From positions 1 through 31,293 of the forward strand of contig JBHJMP010000931.1 of the NCBI GenBank assembly GCA_043381765.1: a stretch of 31,293 nt of DNA, in the 5' to 3' direction. The notes beneath the pieces are model-generated. The model was not told the origin of the DNA. It did no database searches and worked only from the letters and a program-made list of their open reading frames with translations. Numbering within the stretch: the first letter of the stretch is position 1; the number at the start of each line of letters is the position of its first letter. Below, one piece after another: positions 10,201 to 21,877 of this stretch. The translations under genes and the position numbers were made by a program. Origin of the DNA: Collodictyon triciliatum (taxonomy: Eukaryota > CRuMs).

Positions 10201-12519
10201 AGGTTATTGACATAGTTCGATATCCAACAAACTGTAAGCAAACTAATTAAAGGAGTTCTCTAAATGAAGATTTTGTTGGCATAAATTATACGGTGTATAT
10301 TTGTACCCAATTTTTACAATAATTTTACTAGAAATAAAACAAATCCTTATCGTATTTCTGTTTTCTGGACTTTTATTGCATGACTATCATTTTTTTTCTT
10401 AAAAACATCTTCCGATGCAGATAACTATTTGATGAAAAACTTGGATTTCGGCAGGGACAAACTTTTTGAGACTTGGGAGAGAAAGTCTGGAAGGTTTACT
10501 GGGAAAATGGCATTTTCTAACTTTGAAACGGAACCCGAATTCACAATATTCAGTGAAGCCCTGAATGATGCAAAATTGTGGTATTCCGAAATTGTTGATG
10601 CATTATTTGGTTCATTTTACAAGGACACCTTCCGTCAAACTCCAGGGTTTGTATGGCAGTTTATATTCTGCCTTTGGAGGGCTTTCGTTCAAACTTATCG
10701 AGACAGAAGCACCATAGTGTTTGATTCAACTATGCATATGCTTGCTGGTCTCTTCTTGGGACTCGCCTCAAACGGTTTGGAATATATAAGCCCTATCCCT
10801 GTAGAGCTCTCTTATAATTGTCCGTACGAGCTGTTAGTCCAGAAGAAATGCAACTTGCCCATTAGCGATAATTTCGTTCAAGGAGGGAGTAAGATGCCAG
10901 ATACTTGAATCATTTTATTAATAATTTTCTCTTTTTTTTTAACAAAAAAAATTGGTTCATTTATTTCTTGAACCTAACCAGGAGGTACATAGCCTTTTGA
11001 ATGCCTGGCACACATTCAACACTGAAACATATGTCATATAGTTTATAATATTTTTTTTTAAAACCAAATAATACTCTACTAATGACCCTTTTCCTCCCAT
11101 TCACAATTTCACATGAAATTTCGTTACTGCCGATTCGTCTTCTTTGATCTCAAAGACCTCATTTGCTGGGCGATTGGTGAACTCTTTACTTATTTATTAT
11201 TGTTATTAAATTTCAATTTGACCCTGTTCTCGTTGACATTGATTAATTACTGCCATTTTTTCCCATCGCTTACAAAAAAAAAAAAAAATTCAATAAGTTG
11301 TGTTCATCTCTTTTGTTTGTATAACTACCATTCAATTATTGATTCCCCCCACTGCATTATCTGAATATATTATGCCTACACATGTTAACGCGTACTTTTT
11401 GATAAGCTCCTACTGTATTCCTTTTTTTTTTTTCTCATACCGTGGGATTTCAAAGGGTTTGCTGGAATAGCAGTCGGCTCTGGGACATTTGGAAATGAAA
11501 AGGTTGTCTACTGGCGCGACGCGTCGGCAGGATTGAATCCATTTAGCTATTTCTTTGCCAAAATAGTAGCCGATATACCCCGTTTAGTGAGTCTAGAGTG
11601 TTTCGACATTATGTATCCTGATACAGCAAGAAAGTATATCAGTCAACAACATTCGAAGTGACCCTTTCCTTTCATCTATAGTTGCTCTTCAGCACATTAT
11701 TTTTCCTGACCTACATAGTCATGTTTTCACCTTCTTGTCGGTTGGACCATCTTTATGTTCTAGTTCTGATGCTATACTGGTCTGGATTCAGTTGTGGGTA
11801 GGATTTCAACAACCTGCGAGCTTTTTTTAAACCCCTCTTTGTTTTGAAGTTCCAATACTTTACGCTTGTTTACTTGTGCTTTGAAGGCCCTGTCATCACA
11901 GAACTATTGACGATACACACATATGGGAAGGTACTTTATTTCGCAGCTTGTCGAAGTCGAAGCTGCGCCTTTGGTAGGCATTGCTTTTGCCCTGGTGTGG
12001 TCTGTTGTCTTCTCTGGCTCCAATCCTCGTCTTGAAGAAATATCCGGTATATTCGGCTCTTCTTTTCTCGTGTTGTGGGATATATCATATGCCAGGTAAT
12101 TATATCCGGTAAATCTACATTCTTTATTATAGCCCTTTCAGAATAGGGCTTATCCGTACTGAGCTGATAGACTCAACGGCAGAAGGATTTAATATTTCTT
12201 TTGTGTTAAATACATACCGCTCTTCAGGTGGGGCATTGAGGCGTACTATATTATCAACGTCACTCCGTTCGATTTTGGAAATGTTGGGGCTGGACTAGAG
12301 TACTGGTAGGGATAAACCAACCTTCAATCGTAGAGAGAACTCTTTGTGACTGTTTTGGTTCACCGACACCAGATACGGCCTGACGAAATATTTATTAATA
12401 GGGGATACGATTTGAATGCCTTCTGGGATTGCATCGGCCGAATATTTGGTATTTGTTTTATGTGGCAATGCGTAGCATTGTTTGTCATGCTTGTAAAAGA
12501 CCGCGACAAGAAGAAATAA
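7215..12519 (+). CDS. ABCG-family half-transporter with Cys-rich N-terminus and a SAM-like insert (17 exons, 899 aa)
   Basis: Exons: 7215-7455, 7633-7761, 8009-8171, 8297-8469, 8608-8783, 8910-8978, 9091-9244, 9415-9652, 9815-9847, 10007-10233, 10421-10888, 11156-11176, 11456-11586, 11682-11797, 11931-12095, 12228-12305, 12402-12519. The order is: Cys-rich extracytoplasmic segment ([34 protein letters not shown]), a membrane helix (about 135-158), the ATPase with Walker [11 protein letters not shown]-loop VPQED, signature ISGGQRKRV, Walker [11 protein letters not shown] and H-loop VLHQPR, then a SAM-like exon, then a six-helix membrane domain with [16 protein letters not shown]. This is the layout of plant ABCG24/28-type transporters plus the SAM insert. 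Such half-transporters dimerise and use ATP to move lipids or hydrophobic compounds; the substrate is unknown. The start is uncertain: ATG 7215 lies inside a hydrophobic, signal-like stretch, and a tiny upstream exon at 7062-7070 spliced to 7176 would give a full signal peptide (MLQSSRSAILYLTFFF...). Confidence 0.9.
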
Positions 12520-13469
12520 ACTTGTTCGCTGTTTCCTTGGCATGTGCAGCGGGACATCGAATAAACAGATTTCGGCTTGGCCAACCCCTCGCTCCTCATT
12601 TCCCATAGCACCAACCTTTCCTGCAACCCTATCCAGCAATTATTCATCCGATAGTGGCCTGCACAACCACCGATATTTTGTTATCTACGCATGAGGATAT
12701 CATGCGCATTCAGTATCATTTTGGTTGTTTGCTCATTTGCTTGTTTTTCAATGGTCTGTATCTAATTTTCCTCGCTTCGCGCTCTCAAAAGACACAGACG
12801 AAGAGCAGAAAGACCTTCTATCTAAATTTGGGAAATATAATAAAATTGCACAAATTATCTCAAAATGCGTAACGGAGCCATTCATTCCAATTTCCAAACG
12901 CTGGGCGTGTGGTTTAGTCTAAATGAGGACGATGAAAAACGCTATCAACACGCTGGTAACCAAGAAGGAAATTCTATGATTTCTTCCATAGCGATTTTAG
13001 TCGGCGCCGTTGACAGGCTGATTTTCATGTGTGGCTTATACAAGAGCCATACACTCGCGGGGATGCGATCGCTTCTGTGGTGTATAAACCAGAAGATTAA
13101 TTATTGTTTTTCCTCCTGCTGTGCTGTCTACTCTGGAGATATCTAGGCTGCTCTTTTTTTTTTTCTCGCTGGAGAAGCCCTCTTTTTCTTCGTCCTCTCT
13201 TTCTTTTCCCTATCTTTGCTCCTTTTCTACTATTCTCAGCCTTGATTGGTCGACTAGGATATGAATCCAACTAATGCTAAGCTCTCAGAAACACTAACCT
13301 TCAACACTTCGTTGCCTCTAGAGACACCCACCACTTTCGCAAAAGAAAGAGGAGGAAAAGTACTGGAAGAGGACGAAAAAGAGCAAGTAGCCGTGGACTA
13401 GAAAACAATACAAATATTAAGAAAGCAACTGAGATAAAGAAAAGAAGAAGAAAAGAAAGTAAACAAACC
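12520..13469. other. Spacer between the ABCG and receptor-kinase genes
   Basis: This 950-base stretch should hold the ABCG 3' end and the receptor promoter. Short open frames occur (for example 12725-12922 and 12865-13146) but lack a recognisable family, consistent start or splice pattern. Just before the receptor ATG the plus strand becomes A/G-rich (13330-13460), probably 5' untranslated sequence. Confidence 0.5.
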
Positions 13470-16400
13470 ATGGATGGCCTTCGCCCTCTGCCACAAAAAC
13501 ACAACCAGATCAAAGCAAGCTCCACGGTTATCTCCACCGTGTTTATTATCTCAATCGTCATAATCGCTGCTTCCCTTTTGCCAATCACGGCCGCTCAACC
13601 AGACGTTATCCGCCGAGGCATCTGCATTCTGCGCGGCACAGGCGTCCGAGATGGTGTGCTAAAAGGCGTGATTCGCCTGCGCCAGAACGGAACATCGCCC
13701 GGCATCAGTATAGATGTGGACATCGAAGGTGTGGGAATCGACGAGACGCACGGCATCCACATCCACCAGTACGGCGACGTCAGCGACCAGCTCAAAGGCC
13801 TCAACAACGGCGCTCACTTTGCAGTGGGCTACATGAGCGACGGAGCCCGCCACGGCCGACCCGGGGATACGAGACCGCGCCCACACAACGGCGACCTGGG
13901 AAATGTCAAGGCCGACTCGCAAGGCCGTGTCAAGACCAGCCTGCTGCCTGTCGTCAACGAATGGGCCACGCTGGATGGACACGAGTACTCGGTCATTGGA
14001 CGCACTGTTGTAATCCACGAGAAGATGGACACGGGCGAGCGAAACACAGAGACGGGCAACGCCGGCGGACGCTTTGGCCAGTGCGTCATCGGCATCGACG
14101 GCCTCCAGGACAACAGCCTCAACTCAGCCATGGCTGCGCCCATCCCCTCGGGGTCTTTCGGCTCCTGCACCTTGAACCCGCTTTCTGACAGCCCAGCCTC
14201 CAAAAGCCGCGTCACTGGAGAGCTCCGCTTCGAGACCACAACGCTGGGCTTTGTCAACATAACCGGGCTGCTCTCGGGGCTGACTCCGTTGACTCCCTTT
14301 GCCTTTGTCATCCACCGCGACGGCAATCTGCAGCAGTCCAGCTCATTGGGACCAACATACGACCCGGACGGCCCTCTTGAGCCAGGCTCCTCTAGATTGC
14401 CAAACATCCATCCGAACTGCCGTGGGATTGCCGAGTATCGTGCATATGTCGACGGCCTACAGTTTCCTCTCACTTCTATCTTGGGCCGCTCGCTTGCCAT
14501 CCACACCATCGACCCGGATGACCCCAGCGGGCAATCTATTGGGGCTGTCCTATCTGCATGTGTTGTTGGGCTTGCTGCACCCACAAAACCCGTCCCGATT
14601 GTGCGTCGAAGTATCATTCCCCGCGCTGATTGCGTCTTGCAAGGAACCGACAAGTACTCCACCGTCTCCGGTCGCATCACAATCAACTCCACTGATGAGT
14701 ACGACTGCACAGTCTCGGCATCCATCTCCGTCTCAGGAATCCCACGCACATCTGCAGGTTTCGAGACAACTACAGCCATCTCTATTCACACAAACGGCGA
14801 CATCTTGGACAAGACCCCGGCAGCCTCACGAGTCGGGCCACTGTTTGTCTCTGAAAAGTTCCCACCTCTAGTCGCGGTCAATGGGTCTTTCACAGGACCT
14901 GTGTACCAGTCTACTGACCAGACTCTCAACTTCAAAATGTCCTTGAGTGATGAGCGCTCTGTCATCGGAAGAAGCATCACACTCAGCATGAAGAACTCTG
15001 GCGACTCGAGCGGTTCTGCACCTGTGCTGGCTCAATGTGTCGTGGGGCTGGCAGACTCGTTTTCTTTCGATGCAGCAGAGCTCGCTCAAAGTCTACCAAA
15101 TTTGAGGATTGGACAACCTGATTCCACAGCCACCGAAGCTGTCGCATCCATGCACCCGACTTTCTTTTTTCCGTCTGTGCAAGGCCAAATCTGGTTCCGC
15201 TCCCGCAATATCACGGGCAAGCACAGTAGTCGCACGCCGATGACAAGTAGTTCTTTCCCTGTGGAAGTGGAGCTGGCGTTGCTGGGAAATCCACTGACCA
15301 ACTATACAATCCGCATCTACAGCCACGGGTCTATTCGGACGCGTGTGGCGAGCAACTTTGGGGAAAACAACTTGCTCTACACAGTGATGTCCATGGGCAG
15401 AGACGCCAAAGGAAACGTGACATTTGACTATAGGTTCTTGTCAGACAAGGATGGCATAATCAGAGTCACGTCATTTCCACTCACGGACTCTCTTGGGCAG
15501 AGTGTCAGTTTAACGAGTCTACTGGGGAAGGCAGTTCTTGTGCAGCCGGTTTATGAAGATGCGGTTTTGACTGCCTACGGATTCGGGGTGATTGGAATCG
15601 CTGAAACAAAGAGCTTTCCTCCCCGAGTCCAGAAGTAATAGATATAGAAAAAAATGATGATACTAAAAACGTGTTACCTTTATCCTTAGGGATTGGCTTA
15701 TCATTTATTTGCATAATCTCGTTGTCGATTTATGGATTTTGGTATAGAAGAAAAATGATCACGTATGTAATGAAAACAAATACAAAACTCTTTGGTTTGA
15801 TTGACCCGTCTGATTTGATCTATGGAAGGAAAATAGGAGAGGGGAGTTTTGGTATTGTAAGTATAGATTTTTATTTATTTATTTATTTGCCAGATAATTC
15901 ATTTTTCTTTAATGATAATATTGATAATGAAAATGATAATGATGATAATCATAATAAAATTATGTAGGTTTTTCAAGGGGAGTGGAGAGGTGCAGATGTT
16001 GCCATAAAACGTATTCAGAAACCAAAAATATCAAGAGAAAGTGTGGAGGCTTTCAAAGGGGAAGTTTCTATGATGGTGTAAGTAGTTTTTTTTCCCCTTT
16101 CTTCTTTTGTAGTGTAAGTAGAATATACTATTTACGATTACTTTAAATAATGCAGCAAGAGTGGTCCTGAACAAAGTTGAAAGGAAGAATAAAAAAAATA
16201 ATGCAGCAAGAGTCTTTTTCTCACACAGTTTTTCTTAACAAAATTTTAACAGGGAATTAAGACACCCAAATATTATTTTGTACATGGGCGCGTGTTTGGA
16301 CGAGTCTCACTTATGTTTGGTATCCGAGTTTATGCAAAACGGAAGCCTCCACGAAATACTCCACCAGGAACATATATCCATTCCTTACAAGCAGAGGATT

Positions 16401-19400
16401 CAATTCATGTTGGACATTTCGAAGGGTGAAAAATAACTTGGACACATCCATTTAAGCTTATTCGTATTTCGGTCTATTTTTCTTGTTGCATTCTCATATA
16501 ATTATCCCAGTAGACGATATTTTAACAGAATTACTACGAAATAATCTTAATAGGAATGAATTATCTACATACATCCAGCCCCCCAATACTGCATCGCGAC
16601 TTGAAGAGCTTGAATGTTCTTGTAAGGACCTTTTCGTTTGTCTATCAACTTGTACTGCTTAAAATTCTATTATCATTAGCATCATTAATTTAGACTCTTC
16701 AATATATGATTTTTTTTTATTACGTTCATATTTCTTCCAGCCTTCAACACACGAAAAGAGAATATCACTTTCTTGATAATACGAAAAATAAAAATGAACT
16801 CATGATAATATGTCTTTACCAGGTTGATGATCGAATGAGGCTCAAAGTTAGGTAAATTTTCGTATAAAAGATATAGGAAATTCGTAGTCAAGATTATAAT
16901 TAATCATTAATTTATGAAAAACAGTGACTTCGGTCTCACCACTTTCCAAAATACCATGGAAGCCAACGGAGTCAAAGGAAGCTTACTTTGGTTGGCACCA
17001 GAAGCCATCGGTAGTGGCGAATATGGGCCTCCAGCAGATGTTTATAGCTTTGCAATTATATGCTGGGAAATTATTGCTCGGTCAGATCCTTATGAAGAGA
17101 TCGAAAACCTATCTTGCGTTCCAACCCTAGTTGTTTTAGAGGGTCTGCGCCCTCCGCTGACATCAGATGTTCCTGACCAATTGAGGCTTATTGTTACCAA
17201 ATGTTGGTCTCAGCTGCCTTCTGATAGACCGTCATTTCAAGAGACATCCAGAGAGTTATCGGTAACCACATTTTTAAACAAAGAAAACCACATATATTAA
17301 TCGATGATTTATCGACGATTCATGAGATTCTTTCCCATTATATCTATTTAGACGATGTTGTCAACCTCTGGAAGTACACCGGCTTCTTTTCTGGTATTGT
17401 CCCTTCTTTTATTGAATGTGAACATTCAGCCACAAGCGCGTTCCTCATCTTTTTATTTGGAAATATTACTCAACATATGATGCTTCAGTAAAGCGATACA
17501 TTAATGGGTAAATATTATAGAATGTTTTGGAAGAAAAAGAAGTGATACCTAACGGAGAAGTTGTGGTTGTATGCACTCGGGTATTCGGATCTGAATCTTT
17601 ATGGGACGAAATACCAGAAATAATGTGTGAGGCGACCATTTCTCACAACAAAATCATACGCCAGGTTAGTATGCCAACAAAAATTCTTACGAAATTAAAA
17701 TTAGTGTTAATACTAGTATTCTTCTTCTATTAATCACCAAATAAAATCAAGCTGGCATCAATGAATGCCGGATACATAAGCCAAAATGATGGAGAAAATT
17801 TTAATGTTGTATTCCCGGAACCGTATCATGCAATCAAGTATTGTCAAATGAATGCATTCTTTGAAGAATTATCTTTTTTTTTTTTTGGATCTGGCCCTGT
17901 ATTAACAAATCGCTTGAAAACTTCAAAAAACTTTGTATAGGTTTTCTGTCGAATTACAATCAGATCTTCAAACTTGCACTTGGCCACAGGGTTTATTGGA
18001 AAATGAATATGGAAGGTCGATTATGAACGACTCACTGCGAGGCTTGCGAATTCAAATTGTATGATTTAGGGGACAATTATTTTCTTTTAATTCTCACCCC
18101 AATAAATCACGAAATATTTTAAAGGTCCAACAATCATTTTACAATAGGGAATATCGCATGGAACATGCACAACATCAATAGACTCTTTGACCGCGCGCAC
18201 TAAATTTTCTGGGAAGGTACCTCTTCGACATTGATTTCATATAGTGATTTTCGTAATGATCTGTTTTGGACCCTCATTTTTGTTTTGCTAGATTTATTTT
18301 TTATAACAAGAAAAAAAGAAAGAATAAAAAACAATAAGAAAAAAACCTTCACAATTCATGTGAGTTCCGTAAAGGTCGTATCAGTGGCGTCAAAATTGAG
18401 TCGCATGGCTCATGGCGGACAAATTTTACTGACAGCACCTTTAATTCATGTGAATATTTCCTTTTTATTCATTTCTATGTGAACATATTACACTAACAAA
18501 ATCATAATAGAACATATAAAAGCTAGTTTTTTCTCTTCATCATTCTTTTGTAAATCGTATTCATTTCTAATTGTATATCATAGCACTTGGGTGAAAGACT
18601 CCATGAAATCGAGTCGATGACAATACTCACTCCAATTGTGAAAGAAAATTTTGGAGGCATTACAGCTACCGGACTTTATGCAGTGAGTACAATCTAAGCT
18701 ACTTTTCACAAATCATTCTTGAAACCCAAGACTTTTTTTTTTAAAAAAAAGAGCATATATTATGTCAAAAAGCTGAAAATAAAGAAAAATCACAAGTCCA
18801 ACGCATTTCTCCTCAGGTGTACTCAAAATTTATGAGAAAACGGGCGGATGAAATGGATTTAATGAATAGTACTATATTGAATGAGTCGAAACTTACTTCA
18901 TACTTGGTAACGATTTTACCTCAAATGCACATTATGAGTTGATGCTAGATTACTTTTTTCTAAAATATGTTCTGTGAATTGAAAAGGGCAACAACACATC
19001 ATTTATCCATCAGCCAAATGCTTTGTCTAGCTGTGAGATGGATGCTTCTACGGCGAATAAAGAGTCTAAGAGCCTTACTTCGGAATCAAAAGATGGTTTA
19101 AGTAAATTGAATAGTACTAATAAACTCGACTCAAGTGACAGTATTCAAGGAAAGAAAAACTGGGATATTTCTTTCTCTGAATTGGTAATGGACGAGGGAC
19201 ACCTTGGCACAGGGTCTTTTGGAACTGTCACAGCAGGATGTTATAAGGTTATTTTGCTACGATTTACAGCGTTTAACTAAAGAAAATTCATATTTTGTGA
19301 AATAGAAGACTAATTATTGGTCGTAACAGTCATACTTATTCCTTTGAATTGAATTATGTATCACATATAAACAAATTGGTGGTAATATCACATTTGCAAT

Positions 19401-20658
19401 CTCGATATATTTAATCATGACACAGGGAATCAAAGTTGCTGTTAAAAAAATGGCCGTGCAGAGTATGAAGGACAAATATTACCTCACCTTTCTTGCAGAG
19501 ATATCAGTTCTCAAGTAATCATGCAAACTTAATCTATTTACTTGACTGTCTACTTATCATTTATGTTCATATATATTTTTTTCATATCCTCAGGAAAATT
19601 GTCCATCCAAATATTGTCAAGCTGATTGGCGTTTGCACAGAGCCTCCCAACTTGGCTATTGTAATGGAATTGGTAACACCAGGCAGCCTTAGCGACTATC
19701 TCAGAAACAGGGCCAACCCTCTATCTCACGATGCAAAGTAATATCTTTACACCTAGTTCAAAGTATAATTGCAGTAATCCTTATGAGTCTTTTCCCCCGG
19801 TTTTTATTCATCCAGAGACAATATTATACGCGGAATATTATCTGGAATGAGTTATCTTCATTCACAAAAGCCACCAATTTTACATCGTGATTTGAAAACT
19901 GCAAATATTCTTGTGAGTTTTTACCTGATAAATGTATGCAGAATTTTATGGTTTCATGAATAGTGTGGTGATGTAATTGACTTATTTTGCATCATTGGTA
20001 GTTGAACGAGGATTTGGAATCAAAAATATGCGATTTCGGTTTTGCTCGAGCTCGAGTTCATAACCGGACGATGACAAAATGTGGAACTCTGACATACCAA
20101 GCACCAGAGGTTTATATCAATCTTACAGAAATTCATTTTTATTTATTTTATGATGCATTACTGATAATGATAATAACGATGATAATTGTAATATCACCTC
20201 CAATATTACTGCTACCAAGATCGCTATCTTCAACCATAAGCATAACCTCAACATTAACATCATCATTATGATTATCTTCATTATAATGAGGTTTTTTTTT
20301 ATTGTTATTTTAAATCAATGCCTGTTCCCTTTGGAACTCACAATGCATATGTACGTGCTAGGTAATCAAAGGGGGCCGATACGACGAAAAAGCTGATGTA
20401 TACAGCTTCGGTATCATCCTTTGGGAGATTGAGACGCGGGAACAGCCTTTCGGCAACCGCGACCCAATTGCTGTCCAATTCGACGTCTTGAGTGGACTTC
20501 GGCCAGAGTCCCGCCCAACCATGAATTCGAGGCTTCTTCGAATGATGTCGTCCTGTTGGGACGGAAATCCTCGTAAACGTCCATCTTTCAGCACTTTACA
20601 CGACACGTTTGGGAGTTCTCGTCAACAAGATACAGATGCGCCCCAGTTGACTTCCTGA
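13470..20658 (+). CDS. Receptor: four SOD-like domains - TM - kinase - pseudo-cyclase - kinase (20 exons, about 1607 aa)
   Basis: ATG in context ACCATGG starts a signal peptide (hydrophobic 18-42). Four Cu/Zn-SOD-like repeats follow (about 45-210, 218-365, 383-545, 570-715). Repeat 1 keeps the ligand set H97, H99, H116, H128, H139, D142, H183 and R201; repeats 2-4 have lost it. A helix at about 735-758 leads to kinase 1 (GEGSFGIV, VAIK, HRDLKSLN, DFG), a class III cyclase-like domain (about 1058-1240) with missing catalytic residues, and kinase 2 (GTGSFGTV, VAVKK, HRDLKTAN, DFG, YQAPE). Exons: 13470-15856, 15968-16077, 16253-16425, 16554-16621, 16823-16851, 16925-17261, 17352-17393, 17521-17664, 17752-17837, 17941-18058, 18148-18216, 18375-18449, 18584-18682, 18817-18906, 18987-19247, 19426-19514, 19594-19737, 19816-19912, 20002-20109, 20362-20658. 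Exon 1 changes frame near 15621-15624; with one extra base the exon sum is divisible by three. Likely a plasma-membrane sensor, perhaps of oxidants or metals (inference). If the frame break is real, the product would end at 15638 as a secreted SOD-like protein. Confidence 0.85.
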
Positions 20659-20980
20659 CAATCTTAATGATTTCTGCATCGCCCACCCGCCCCATCGAGG
20701 AGCTATTTAAAGCTATAAATTTCAACCCTATGTTTGTTTCATAGTAGGTTTGCCAGGCGAAAAATTTTCCAAAGATCGATCTATTTCTGCATATCATCAA
20801 ATCTCATCACGGTGTGGATAAATGTGGTGATCACGCTGAGAGGGACAGACTTGAGAGGGACAAATAATAATAATAATAAAAGGGGAACTGAAAGACCTAT
20901 CGAACTCAAGCCATCGACCCACGGGTAGCAAGATAATTAGGATTATAGTGCTCAGTAGTTGTTGCTCTGATTCATTTATC
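20659..20980. other. 3' flank of the receptor gene
   Basis: No convincing gene. It contains a short ATA/AAT triplet run near 20864-20880 and otherwise mixed-composition DNA, presumably the receptor's 3' untranslated region and spacer. Confidence 0.45.
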
Positions 20981-21170
20981 TTTTCCTTTTCCCTTTCCTT
21001 TTCCCTTTCCTTTTCCCTTTCCTTTTCCCTTTCCTTTTCTCTTTCCTTTTCTCTTTCCTTTTCTCTTTCCTTTTCCCTTTCCTTTCTTTTTCTTTTTTCT
21101 CTTCTTTTTCTTTTTTCTCTTCTTTTTCTTTTCTCTTTTTCCTCTTATGCTTTTTTTTTTCTCTTTTCTC
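20981..21170 (+). repeat. Pyrimidine repeat, CCTTTTCCCTTT 12-mer array
   Basis: About eight copies of a 12-base pyrimidine unit (CCTTTTCCCTTT, with C-to-T variants giving CCTTTTCTCTTT) grade into an irregular CTTTTT-rich tract up to about 21170. One strand is almost pure pyrimidine. Confidence 0.93.
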
Positions 21171-21877
21171 TTCGGTCTCATTCAGCCTGTAAATGGATCT
21201 ACTTCATTGTTAAGGTTGTGACGAACTCGATTTTATCCCTTTCAAGGCACAACACTTTTTATACAATTATAATGTGCCCATATATAACAGTTTATGGCAC
21301 TGACAACCATCGAATTAAATATGGATTGACGAAAGCAGGAGCTTTGATGAATCCAAGAAAGCACCTGAATAATATAAAAGTATGATTAGCGTATAATAAA
21401 ATTAAAAATACTTAACAATCTTATTCTATTCCTGTAATTAATCTATACTACATTTCCATCTACGTAATATCAAAAAAAATTAAAAATTACAAAGAAGCCC
21501 TTGCCTTGGCCTAGACAGAACCCACCCTATAAACCTGCCACCAAACATGCATTTCAAAAAGCATACTACCCACACTTGCGGCGGTAATCACGTTGTTTGG
21601 GGCCGATATAGTGACTTTCAGTCGCAATAGCTATACAGCTGTCTTTTCGAACTCGCCGAGTCGGCTCTCAGCGTTTCGTCTCAAATCACTTATAAAAAAA
21701 ACTTTGTGTGTCTGATTACCACGATGCGCACATTTTGAGAGTCTCGGTAGATGCTTAATTTTAGATGAATTGATTTTATGCAGTTGTTTTTATTTAAATT
21801 GACTGATTGACTAAAGTTTTATTGAAATTGAAAACTCGGTAGTTTTCTCAAGGAAAAAGTAAAACAAAGACTTTCAG
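21171..21877. other. Spacer upstream of the Fanzor relic
   Basis: AT-rich with one more GC-rich patch (about 21520-21660). A 38-codon ORF at 21271-21387 (MCPYITVYGT...) matches nothing I know. If the Fanzor copy moved as part of a larger element, its left end should lie here, but I found no terminal inverted repeat. Confidence 0.4.

Noticed and set aside
12361-12400. Coding of [11 protein letters not shown] before the last ABCG exon
   Set aside because: Using the AG at 12371-12372 makes a TGA at the splice junction; the AG at 12400-12401 fits phase and restores the conserved GYDLNAFWD segment.
13829-14779. Long antisense ORF (316 codons) opposite the SOD repeats
   Set aside because: It mirrors a G+C-rich coding exon whose sense frame has clear family motifs; the antisense protein shows no recognisable features.
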